A stretch of DNA of 64,000 nucleotides, from assembly GCF_933775445.1 (NCBI RefSeq), contig NW_026089399.1:124001-188000 (forward strand), in the 5' to 3' direction. Within the stretch, counting starts at the first letter, position 1; every line of letters begins with the position of its first letter. The DNA is from Argentina anserina (taxonomy: Eukaryota; Streptophyta; Magnoliopsida; Rosales; Rosaceae). This document shows positions 20,523 through 32,100 of this stretch, in pieces. The notes beneath the pieces are model-generated. The model was not told the DNA's origin. It saw only the letters and a program-made list of their open reading frames with translations, and did not search any database. The translations under genes and the position numbers were made by a program.

Positions 20523-21606
20523 TAGCCTGAAAAGAACACATATATAATAGTATCTCTACAACATATGAAATACAAGTATAAGTAAATATAAACTTCTTCT
20601 TGCTTTCAATTACAAATTTTCGTTCTCTTCCTTTACAAAAACGTCACTCTCTTTATATCTTTGTTCAATTTCGTTTTCTTTGTTTCTTTTCTTCTATGTT
20701 TCGAAAATTACAAGTGTAGGAGTATAACTAAGTCTAATTGATTTTGTTCACACACAATCCTAACTTTTAAGGTACGTGGAGCAGAGGAGCTAACTGTGCA
20801 ATGGACTGAAACAGCCCAAGGTAAGGGTCTTGCTTTATCCGATATACCTTAAAAGTTAGAATATCATTTTCTTTTGAAACTATATACATCTATTTATACA
20901 AAGTTATCTTCTAAGTTATAAAGTGAGGTGGACGTGCGGCCTAAGTACGTCGTCTAGACACAAACTCATTCCTTTGTTTCAGAAGGATTGATAGCTAGAA
21001 TCAGAGATAGTCACAAGGCAGGACTCATTTGTTGGACACCACGGGGGCCACAACCTCGAAAGGATGCTTTCCCAATCGACTCCATCACCGAGATGTATGT
21101 CAGTCTATGGGCCTCTGAGATCCAATTTTGTAAACCTTGAACCAGGGTAATGAAAATAGCATAGCCCCTTACTCAGCTCGGAATAACTTTGTGTGTTAGA
21201 CTGGCCCCAAAGTGTTAATAAAAGCCGCCCTCAACCCCAAGTGACCTTTGCAAGGTACAAATGGAGGGTTAAGGCTAGTATTAACAAAATGGACTTTACC
21301 TATTCCGTTCACCTTATAACTTACAATAAACCTCGCATAAATAAACATTTAGCTTCCCTAAAAAAAAATTACTATGTGTAACAAGTTTCTTATAGGCATA
21401 CTACTACAACAATATAACAAAAAACAACTTTCCACACACAAAATTATTTTTTTATTTTTATTTTTTTTTCGAATCCTTCGAATTACTGTTCACAGGAACC
21501 AAATTTCCGATCACTATTCACAGAAACATAAAAACCAATATACACTTATACAATTCACAATATAACATAAGATTAACAATTCAAAGCATTGAGAATTAAT
21601 CAATTT
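20519..21606 (-). other. Leader between the primer site and gag
   Basis: This 1.1-kb non-coding stretch contains no long open frame on the minus strand. It includes a 15-bp perfect inverted repeat (20760-20774 with 20845-20859) and a T-rich plus-strand run near 21447-21470. In retroelements this region usually holds packaging and dimerisation signals; nothing more specific is recognisable. Short open frames on the plus strand near 21193-21565 look meaningless. Confidence 0.7.
20760..20859 (-). other. 15-bp perfect inverted repeat in the leader (stem-loop candidate)
   Basis: CTAACTTTTAAGGTA at 20760-20774 is matched exactly by TACCTTAAAAGTTAG at 20845-20859, with 70 bp between. The RNA could fold into a long stem in the region where packaging signals sit. 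Confidence 0.75.
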
Positions 21607-21622
21607 CCCGGCAACGGCGCCA
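21607..21622 (-). promoter_or_regulatory. Primer binding site, complementary to tRNA-Asp
   Basis: In element sense TGGCGCCGTTGCCGGG lies 3 bases (TTT) after the 5' LTR. The plus strand, CCCGGCAACGGCGCCA, equals the 3' end of plant tRNA-Asp(GUC) including CCA over 16 nt, from memory of that tRNA. Athila elements are known to use tRNA-Asp. Confidence 0.88.
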
Positions 21623-22700
21623 AAATGATAGAGCGTTCGGTTAGAACGTCTATAAAATACCCTGAAAAACATCATCGTTAGTATAGAATAAGCAGGGATC
21701 GTTCAGTCCGGGGAATCAAAAGGGCCTCAACACTTATCATGTTATTGGGGGTTTTGAAATTGATTATAAAACTACTACTTAAAATAAATCCTAAATTACT
21801 TATATACAATTGATCAACCACTCATCACATAACCAAAACACGAATTGTACTCAAGAAACATGTATGACATGCATAGAACAACATATAGGCAGCAAGTATT
21901 TTCGATTCTTCTTAAGTCCATTTCAATTCCAATTCTAATTAGAGTCCGAAGCGGTTCATCTAATCGTTAAGACTTCTTAATTATTTAGAATCAACGAAGC
22001 GTTCAATCCTAAACATATGCTAAAGAGAGTTCAACATAACGAAGCGTCTAGTTAAACAACAAAGTAGCACATAAGTACATTAAGTCGAATTGGAGACATG
22101 TTACACAAGCATGGCGTCACTCATCTTGATTAAACATGCAAATTCCTAGAACTATCACAGCCCTATATAAGTATCCATAATTGAAACACGAAGCGCATAT
22201 TCAATCGAAGAACACTTTGGTGAATGAAATCGCAACCTTAGGAGAACCATGGCCTTGGCTTCCTCAAACATTGATTTAGATGTACAAATTCAAGGAATTA
22301 AGTGAAATAAAACCTAAATTAATTTCGAAATCCTACTGCCCATAGATCCTACACACGACATAAACACATATTCAAGAGTTCATACAATCAAAACATAAAA
22401 CTAAAGAAGTCTGAATTTATGTTCTTCATATATGAAACCGAAAACAACATTTAAGAATTTATACAATAAATTCGAAAATCTCATAAAATAAAAAGAAAGA
22501 TTACAAGCCATGGATGAATCACACATTTGAAACCTTCTAGGATGAAGCAAGGATGAATTCGGATTTGGAGAGGCAAGAAGATGAGCACGGCTTGGTGAAG
22601 ATGGATGAAGTTTTTGGCTTGTAATTTTCTGGATATTTGGGCAGAATTTCGGCTTTGTTTATGAGAGAATGGAGATCCTCAATATGATGAGGGACTGCTA

Positions 22701-22708
22701 TATTTATA
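22701..22708 (-). promoter_or_regulatory. Putative TATA box of the 5' LTR
   Basis: Same CTCTATAAATATAGC sequence as in the other LTR, placed to drive the element's genomic RNA leftward. The start site would be expected about 30 bp downstream, near 22670; not testable here. Confidence 0.5.
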
Positions 22709-22790
22709 GAGGCATGATAAGAGTCTAGGTTACACACGGATTGGGCTGACTGCTTCCTCCCAAAACATACGGCCTCTTCTTCTGTTCCTC

Positions 22791-22828
<38 letters not shown>

Positions 22829-22831
22829 TAT
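22791..22831. repeat. TA microsatellite in the right LTR, interrupted by TG
   Basis: About 40 bp of TA with one TG at 22809-22810, roughly 12 bp longer than the left LTR's run. It accounts for the length difference between the LTRs. Confidence 0.9.
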
Positions 22832-23866
22832 TTGTTGCTATCTTCTCTTGATCATCCTATCCTTCACAACCGTGCATTCCTTTCTTTTTAATTTGCTGCA
22901 TGGATTATCTTCCTCCTTATCCTTTGTTTGCCGTGTATAGATACTCCATACCCTTATTTGAATTGCATGCATCGCTGGACTCTTTTCTTTTTTTTTTTCT
23001 TCAAACCAAGGCTGCATGGTTTCTTCAATTATCCTCCAATTATTTTGCTGCATGGTTGGTTTCAAATATGAATTGCATTGGGAGAGTTTCACGGCTATAC
23101 TTATCTACCTTAATTCAAGCTGCACGGCATCTTCTTCTCCTATCATCAAGGGCTGAACAACATCCTCATTAAATTATGCCATGCATTATCTTCTCCATTA
23201 TCTTTTCATTCTCACGGATGCTCCTTTATTTCCTCTCATTTTTTCTCTCTTGCATTATCTCTTAATTTAAATCTGAAAATAAGAAAAGAAAATCAATAGT
23301 AAGAGATAATGTATTTCGAAAATCATGTCATAATCTAGACATTTGTTGTCTTAAAAAGACATATGTAATAGATGAGCTCAACTAGATTAGGAAAGTTTCT
23401 AATTTGCAAAAAGGAAACTTACTAGAATAAGTAAGTTACTTGAACAAGGAAGTTCATTTAGGAAAGTTTCGTAATAAGAGTTTGAGTTCAAGTAGGACTT
23501 TCCAAAATGGTACATTTCCTAGTCTAACAAGGATTCCTAATGCAAACATGACTTCTCAAGATATCGCCAATGCAACAAACGTAGAAAGATGAAGACTCCT
23601 AATTCAACTAGGTTTCCTAGTCCTATAAGGATTCCTACTCAAACTAGGACTCTAGACCAATTCTTCGTTTTTAACTCGTTTAAGCACAAAAACACATCCA
23701 TAACCGTCCAAGACTCCTATTGTGACTCAATGACTCGATATTACAACAATAAGGGTTAAGCAAAGTACAAATGGAGGTAAAAACATATTAAGAACGTAGC
23801 ACAATTGGAATAGTAAAGATACGCAAACGATGTAAATATACTCAGTTTGAAAGAAACACACTCCCA

Positions 23867-25002
23867 CACTTGCAAAACTCTCAAATTCAATAGAAACTCG
23901 CATCAGAAGCCTCACAGAAAGATACTCAAACGAGAAATGAAAAGATACACAATTGGAATAGTAAAGATACGCAAACGATTTAAAGATACACAATTGGAAT
24001 AGTAAAGATACGCAAACGATGTAAAGATACTCAGTTTGAAAGAAACACACTCCCACACTTGCAAAACTCTCAAATTCAATAGAAACTCGCATCAGAAGTC
24101 TCACAGAAAGATACTCAAACGAGAAATGAAAAGATACACAATTGGAATAGTAAAGATACGCAAACGATGTAAAGATACACAATTGGAATAGTAAAGATAC
24201 GCAAACGATGTAAAGATACCCAGTTTGAAAGAAACACACTCCCACACTTGCAAAACTCTCAAATTCAATAGAAACTCGCATCAGAAGCCTCACAGAAAGA
24301 TACTCAAACGAGAAATGAAAAGATACACAATTGGAATAGTAAGGATACGCAAACGATGTAAAGATACACAATTGGAATAGTAAAGATACGCAAACGATGT
24401 AAAGATACCCAGTTTGAAAGAAACACACTCCCACACTTGCAAAACTCTCAAATTCAATAGAAACTCGCGTCAGAAAGCCTTACGGAAAGATACTCAAATG
24501 AGAAATGAAAAGATACACAATTGGAATAGTAAAGATACGCAAACGATGTAAAGATACACAATTGGAATAGTAAAGATACGCAAACGATGTAAAGAAACTC
24601 AGTTTGAAAGAAACACACTCCCACACTTGCAAAACTCTCAAATTCAATAGAAACTCTTATCAGAAGTCTCACAGAAAGATACTCAAACGAGAAATGAAAA
24701 GATACACAATTGGAATAGTAAAGATACGCAAACGATGTAAAGATACACAATTGGAATAGTAAAGATACGCAAACGATGTAAAGATACCCAGTTTGAAAGA
24801 AACACACTCCCACACTTGCAAAACTCTCAAATTCAATAGAAACTCGCATCAGAAGCCTCACAGAAAGATACTCAAACGAGAAATGAAAAGATACACAATT
24901 GGAATAGTAAGGATACGCAAACGATGTAAAGATACACAATTGGAATAGTAAAGATACGCAAACGATGTAAAGATACCCTGTTTGAAAGAAACACACTCCC
25001 AC
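23867..25002 (+). repeat. Three-monomer higher-order repeat, 568 bp, two copies
   Basis: Variants AGAAGTCTCACAG, GTAAGGATACGC and GATACCCAG/CCTG recur in the same order at a 568-bp offset (for example 24434 and 25002). 568 equals 189+189+190. Confidence 0.7.
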
Positions 25003-25399
25003 ACTTGCAAAACTCTCAAATTCAATAGAAACTCGCGTCAGAAAGCCTTACGGAAAGATACTCAAATGAGAAATGAAAAGATACACAATTGGAATAGTAA
25101 AGATACGCAAACGATGTAAAGATACACAATTGGAATAGTAAAGATACGCAAACGATGTAAAGATACTCAGTTTGAAAGAAACACACTCCCACACTTGCAA
25201 AACTCTCAAATTCAATAGAAACTCGCGTCAGAAAGCCTTACAGAAAGATACTCAAACGAGAAATGAAAAGATACACAATTGGAATAGTAAAGATACGCAA
25301 ACGATGTAAAGATACTCAGTTTAAAAGAAACACACTCCCACACTTGCAAAACTCTCAAATTCAATAGAAACTCGCATCAGAAAGCCTTACAGAAAGATA

Positions 25400-28178
25400 C
25401 TCAAACGAGAAATGAAAAGATACACAATTGGAATAGTAAAGATACGCAAACGATGTAAAGATACTCAGTTTGAAAGAAACACACTCCCACACTTGCAAAA
25501 CTCTCAAATTCAATAGAAACTCGCATCAGAAGCCTTACAGAAAGATACTCAAACGAGAAATGAAAAGATACACAATTGGAATAGTAAAGATACGCAAACG
25601 ATGTAAAGATACACAATTGGAATAGTAAAGATACGCAAACGATGTAAAGATACTCAGTTTGGAAGAAACACACTCCCACATTTGCAAAACTCTTACATTC
25701 AATAGAAACTCGCATCCGAATGCCTTACAGAAAGATATTCAAACGAGAAATGAAAAGATACACAATTGGAAAAGTAAAGATACGCAAACGATGTAAAGAT
25801 ACACAATTGGAATAGTAAAGATACGCAAACGATGTAAATATACTCAGTTTGAAAGAAACACACTCCCACACTTGCAAAACTCTCAAATTCAATAGAAACT
25901 CGCATCAGAAGCCTCACAGAAAGATACTCAACGAGAAATGAAAAGATACACAATTGGAATAGTAAAGATACGCAAACGATGTAAAGATACACAATTGGAA
26001 TAGTAAAGATACGCAAACGATGTAAAGATACCCAGTTTGAAAGAAATACACTCCCACACTTGCAAAACTCTCAAATACAATAGAAACTCGCATCAGAAGC
26101 CTTACAGAAAGATACTCAAACGAGAAATGAAAAGATACACAATTGGAATAGTAAAGATACGCAAACGATGTAAAGATACACAATTGGAATAGTAAAGATA
26201 CGCAAACGATGTAAAGATACTCAGTTTGGAAGAAACACACTCCCACACTTGCAAAACTCTTAAATTCAATAGAAACTCGCATCCGAAAGCCTTACAGAAA
26301 GATATTCAAACGAGAAATGAAAAGATACACAATTGGAAAAGTAAAGATACGCAAACGATGTAAAGATACACAATTGGAATAGTAAAGATACGCAAACGAT
26401 GTAAAGATACACAATTGGAATAGTAAAGATACGCAAACGATGTAAAGATACTCAGTTTGAAAGAAACACACTCCCACACTTGCAAAACTCTCAAATTCAA
26501 TAGAAACTCGCATCAGAAAGCCTTACAGAAAGATACTAAAACGAGAAATGAAAAGATACACAATTGGAATAGTAAAGATACGAAAACGATGTAAAGATAC
26601 ACAATTGGAATAGTAAAGATACGCAAACGATGTAAAGATACTCAGTTTGAAAGAAACAAACTCCCACACTTGCAAACCTCTCAAATACAATAGAAACTCG
26701 CATCAGAAGCCTTACAGAAAGATACTCAAACGAGAAATGAAAAGATACACAATTGGAATAGTAAAGATACGCAAACGATGTAAAGATACACAATTGGAAT
26801 AGTAAAGATACGCAAACGATGTAAAGATACTCAGTTTGAAAGAAACACACTCCCACACTTGCAAACCTCTCAAATTCAATAAAAACTCCCATGAGAAAGC
26901 CTTACAAAAAGATACTCAAACGAGAAATGAAAAGATACACAATTGGAATAGTAAAGATACGCAAACGATGTAAAGATACTCAGTTTAAAAGAAACACACT
27001 CCCACACTTGCAAAACTCTCAAATTCAATAGAAACTCGCATCAGAAAGCCTTACAGAAAGATACTCAAACGAGAAATGAAAAGATACACAATTGGAATAG
27101 TAAAGATACGCAAACGATGTAAAGATACTCAGTTTGAAAGAAACACACTCCCACACTTGCAAAACTCTCAAATTCAATAGAAACTCGCATCAGAAGCCTT
27201 ACAGAAAGATACTCAAACGAGAAATGAAAAGATACACAATTGGAATAGTAAAGATACGCAAACGATGTAAAGATACACAATTGGAATAGTAAAGATACGC
27301 AAACGATGTAAAGATACTCAGTTTGGAAGAAACACACTCCCACATTTGCAAAACTCTTACATTCAATAGAAACTCGCATCCGAAAGCCTTACAGAAAGAT
27401 ATTCAAACGAGAAATGAAAAGATACACAATTGGAAAAGTAAAGATACGCAAACGATGTAAAGATACACAATTGGAATAGTAAAGATACGCAAACGATGTA
27501 AATATACTCAGTTTGAAAGAAACACACTCCCACACTTGCAAAACTCTCAAATTCAATAGAAACTCGCATCAGAAGCCTCACAGAAAGATACTCAAACGAG
27601 AAATGAAAAGATACACAATTGGAATAGTAAAGATACGCAAACGATGTAAAGATACACAATTGGAATAGTAAAGATACGCAAACGATGTAAAGATACCCAG
27701 TTTGAAAGAAATACACTCCCACACTTGCAAAACTCTCAAATACAATAGAAACTCGCATCAGAAGCCTTACAGAAAGATACTCAAACGAGAAATGAAATGA
27801 TACACAATTGGAATAGTAAAGATACGCAAACGATGTAAAGATACACAATTGGAATAGTAAAGATACGCAAACGATGTAAAGATACTCAGTTTGGAAGAAA
27901 CACACTCCCACACTTGCAAAACTCTTAAATTCAATAGAAACTCGCATCCGAAAGCCTTACAGAAAGATATTCAAACGAGAAATGAAAAGATACACAATTG
28001 GAAAAGTAAAGATACGCAAACGATGTAAAGATACACAATTGGAATAGTAAAGATACGCAAACGATGTAAAGATACACAATTGGAATAGTAAAGATACGCA
28101 AACGATGTAAAGATACTCAGTTTGAAAGAAACACACTCCCACACTTGCAAAACTCTCAAATTCAATAGTACCTCGCAT
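25400..28178 (+). repeat. Direct repeat at 1,664/1,665-bp offset
   Basis: The stretch 25400-26513 recurs at 27065-28178 with shared variants (TTTGGAAGAAAC, CTTACATTC, GGAAAAGTAAAG, GAAATACACTCCC). The first copy has a one-base deletion (ACTCAACGAG near 25927), which explains the one-base change of offset. Confidence 0.75.
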
Positions 28179-29125
28179 CCGAAAGCCTTACAGAAAGATA
28201 TTCAAACGAGAAATGAAAAGATACACAATTGGAATAGTAAAGATACCCAAACGATGTAAAGATACTCAGTTTGAAAGAAACACACTCCCACACTTGCAAA
28301 ACTCTCAAATTCAATAGAAACTCGCATAAGAAGCCTTACAGAAAGATACTCAAACGAGAAATGAAAAGATACACAATTGGAATAGTAAAGATACGCAAAC
28401 GATGTAAAGATACACAATTGGAATAGTAAAGATACGCAAACGATGTAAATATACTCAGTTTGAAAGAAACACACTCCCACACTTGCAAAACTCTCAAATT
28501 CAATAGAAACTCGCATCAGAAGCCTCACAGAAAGATACTCAAACGAGAAATGAAAAGATACACAATTGGAATAGTAAAGATACGCAAACGATGTAAAGAT
28601 ACACAATTGGAATAGTAAAGATACGCAAACGATGTAAAGATACCCAGTTTGAAAGAAATACACTCCCACACTTACAAAACTCTCAAATACAATAGAAACT
28701 CGCATCAGAAGCCTTACAGAAAGATACTCAAACGAGAAATGAAAAGATACACAATTGGAATAGTAAAGATACGCAAACGATGTAAAGATACACAATTGGA
28801 ATAGTAAAGATACGCAAACGATGTAAAGATACTCAGTTTGGAAGAAACACACTCCCACACTTGCAAAACTCTTAAATTCAATAGAAACTCGCATCCGAAA
28901 GCCTTACAGAAAGATATTCAAACGAGAAATGAAAATATACACAATTGGAAAAGTAAAGATACGCAAACGATATAAAGATACACAATTGGAATAGTAAAGA
29001 TACGCAAACGATGTAAAGATACACAATTGGAATAGTAAAGATACGCAAACGATGTAAAGATACTCAGTTTGAAAGAAACACACTCCCACACTTGCAAAAC
29101 TCTCAAATTCAATAGTACCTCGCAT
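27957..29125 (+). repeat. 947-bp higher-order repeat, first occurrence
   Basis: Blocks starting at 27957 and 28904 match at a 947-bp offset. The same 947-bp unit recurs at 36317/37264 and, with a 568-bp extension (1,515 bp), at 34802/36317. The length equals 231+148+189+189+190, meaning five monomers of which one carries three 41-bp modules. Confidence 0.7.
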
Positions 29126-29148
29126 CCGAAAGCCTTACAGAAAGATAT

Positions 29149-32100
29149 TCAAACGAGAAATGAAAAGATACACAATTGGAATAGTAAAGATACGCAAACG
29201 ATGTAAAGATACTCAGTTTGAAAGAAACACACTCCCACACTTGCAAAACTCTCAAATTCAATAGAAACTCGCATAAGAAGCCTTACAGAAAGATACTCAA
29301 ACGAGAAATGAAAAGATACACAATTGGAATAGTAAAGATACGCAAACGATGTAAAGATACACAATTGGAATAGTAAAGATACGCAAACGATGTAAAGATA
29401 CTCAGTTTGAAAGAAACACACTCCCACACTTGCAAAACTCTCAAATTCAATAGAAACTCGCATCAGAAGCCTCACAGAAAGATACTCAAACGAGAAATGA
29501 AAAGATACACAATTGGAATAGTAAAGATACGCAAACGATGTAAAGATACACAATTGGAATAGTAAAGATACGCAAACGATGTAAAGATACCCAGTTTGAA
29601 AGAAACACACTCCCACACTTGCAAAACTCTCAAATTCAATAGAAACTCGCATCAGAAGCCTCACAGAAAGATACTCAAACGAGAAATGAAAAGATACACA
29701 ATTGGAATAGTAAGGATACGCAAACGATGTAAAGATACACAATTGGAATAGTAAAGATACGCAAACGATGTAAAGATACCCAGTTTGAAAGAAACACACT
29801 CCCACACTTGCAAAACTCTCAAATTCAATAGAAACTCGCGTCAGAAAGCCTTACGGAAAGATACTCAAACGAGAAATGAAAAGATACACAATTGGAATAG
29901 TAGAGATACGCAAACGATGTAAAGATACACAATTGGAATAGTAAAGATACGCAAACGATGTAAAGATACTCAGTTTGAAAGAAACACACTCCCACACTTG
30001 CAAAACTCTCAAATTCAATAGAAACTCGCATCAGAAAGCCTTACAGAAAGATACTAAAACGAGAAATGAAAAGATACTCAATTGGAATAGTAAAGATACG
30101 AAAACGATGTAAAGATACACAATTGGAATAGTAAAGATACGCAAACGATGTAAAGATACTCAGTTTGAAAGAAACAAACTCCCACACTTGCAAAACTCTC
30201 AAATACAATAGAAACTCGCATCAGAAGCCTTACAGAAAGATACTCAAACGAGAAATGAAAAGATACACAATTGGAATAGTAAAGATACGCAAACGATGTA
30301 AAGATACACAATTGGAATAGTAAAGATACGCAAACGATGTAAAGATACTCAGTTTGAAAGAAACACACTCCCACACTTGCAAACCTCTCAAATTCAATAA
30401 AAACTCCCATGAGAAAGCCTTACAAAAAGATACTCAAACGAGAAATGAAAAGATACACAATTGGAATAGTAAAGATACGCAAACGATGTAAAGATACTCA
30501 GTTTGAAAGAAACACACTCCCACACTTGCAAAACTCTCAAATTCAATAGAAACTCGCATCAGAAGCCTTACAGAAAGATACTCAAACGAGAAATGAAAAG
30601 ATACACAATTGGAATAGTAAAGATACGCAAACGATGTAAAGATACACAATTGGAATAGTAAAGATACGCAAACGATGTAAAGATACTCAGTTTGGAAGAA
30701 ACACACTCCCACACTTGCAAAACTCTTAAATTCAATAGAAACTCGCATCCGAAAGCCTTACAGAAAGATATTCAAACGAGAAATGAAAAGATACACAATT
30801 GGAAAAGTAAAGATACGCAAACGATGTAAAGATACACAATTGGAATAGTAAAGATACGCAAACGATGTAAATATACTCAGTTTGAAAGAAACACACTCCC
30901 ACACTTGCAAAACTCTCAAATTCAATAGAAACTCGCATCAGAAGCCTTACAGAAAGATACTCAAACGAGAAATGAAAAGATACACATTTGGAATAGTAAA
31001 GATACGCAAACGATGTAAAGATACTCAGTTTGAAAGAAACACACTCCCACACTTGCAAAACTCTCAAATTCAATAGAAACTCGCATCAGAAGCCTTACAG
31101 AAAGATACTCAAACGAGAAATGAAAATATACACAATTGGAATAGTAAAGATACGCAAACGATGTAAAGATACACAATTGGAATAGTAAAGATACGCAAAC
31201 GATGTAAAGATACTCAGTTTGGAAGAAACACACTCCCACACTTGCAAAACTCTTACATTCAATAGAAACTCGCATCCGAAAGCCTTACAGAAAGATATTC
31301 AAACGAGAAATGAAAAGATACACAATTGGAAAAGTAAAGATACGCAAACGATGTAAAGATACACAATTGGAATAGTAAAGATACGCAAACGATGTAAATA
31401 TACTCAGTTTGAAAGAAACACACTCCCACACTTGCAAAACTCTCAAATTCAATAGAAACTCGCATCAGAAGCCTCACAGAAAGATACTCAAACGAGAAAT
31501 GAAAAGATACACAATTGGAATAGTAAAGATACGCAAACGATGTAAAGATACACAATTGGAATAGTAAAGATACGCAAACGATGTAAAGATACCCAGTTTG
31601 AAAGAAATACACTCCCACACTTGCAAAACTCTCAAATACAATAGAAACTCGCATCAGAAGCCTTACAGAAAGATACTCAAACGAGAAATGAAAAGATACA
31701 CAATTGGAATAGTAAAGATACGCAAACGATGTAAAGATACACAATTGGAATAGTAAAGATACGCAAACGATGTAAAGATACTCAGTTTGGAAGAAACACA
31801 CTCCCACACTTGCAAAACTCTTAAATTCAATAGAAACTCGCATCCGAAAGCCTTACAGAAAGATATTCAAACGAGAAATGAAAAGATACACAATTGGAAA
31901 AGTAAAGATACGCAAACGATGTAAAGATACACAATTGGAATAGTAAAGATACGCAAACGATGTAAAGATACACGATTGGAATAGTAAAGATACGCAAACG
32001 ATGTAAAGATACTCAGTTTGAAAGAAACACACTCCCACACTTGCAAAACTCTCAAATTCAATAGTACCTCGCATCCGAAAGCCTTACAGAAAGATATTCA

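Larger units (their letters stand above)
8842..23804 (-). mobile_element. Athila-lineage Ty3/gypsy LTR retrotransposon, minus strand, nested and slightly truncated
   Basis: The element spans 14,963 bp, of which 2,101 bp are a nested solo LTR plus its target duplication. In element sense it reads 5' LTR (right), tRNA-Asp primer site, leader, gag, protease, RT, RNase H, integrase, 3' non-coding region, polypurine tract and 3' LTR (left). Athila assignment rests on several features seen here: an aspartic protease with DLGAS, gag with a CX2CX3HX4C knuckle, LTRs over 2 kb, the tRNA-Asp site, and the order gag-PR-RT-RH-INT without a chromodomain. No env-like ORF follows pol. Coding capacity is broken by the solo LTR and two in-frame TAG codons. 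Mobility in trans cannot be judged from one copy. Confidence 0.95.
21626..23804 (-). repeat. Right LTR (5' LTR in element sense), missing its last 13 bp
   Basis: It begins TGATAGAGCG and runs parallel to 8842-11008. After GTAGCACAA it passes directly into satellite (TTGGAATAG), so the terminal AGTGCTCCTATCA is lost. CACAA is common to LTR and satellite, so the junction is ambiguous over those 5 bases. The missing part includes one integrase-recognised end but leaves the promoter, R region and primer site. The GTTCGG form near the start (21630) distinguishes it from the left LTR. Confidence 0.95.

Noticed and set aside
8842..23804. Unequal recombination between distant satellite copies as the cause of the truncated right LTR
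   Set aside because: The satellite phase continues exactly across the element, so a 25-bp local deletion between CACAA repeats is sufficient.
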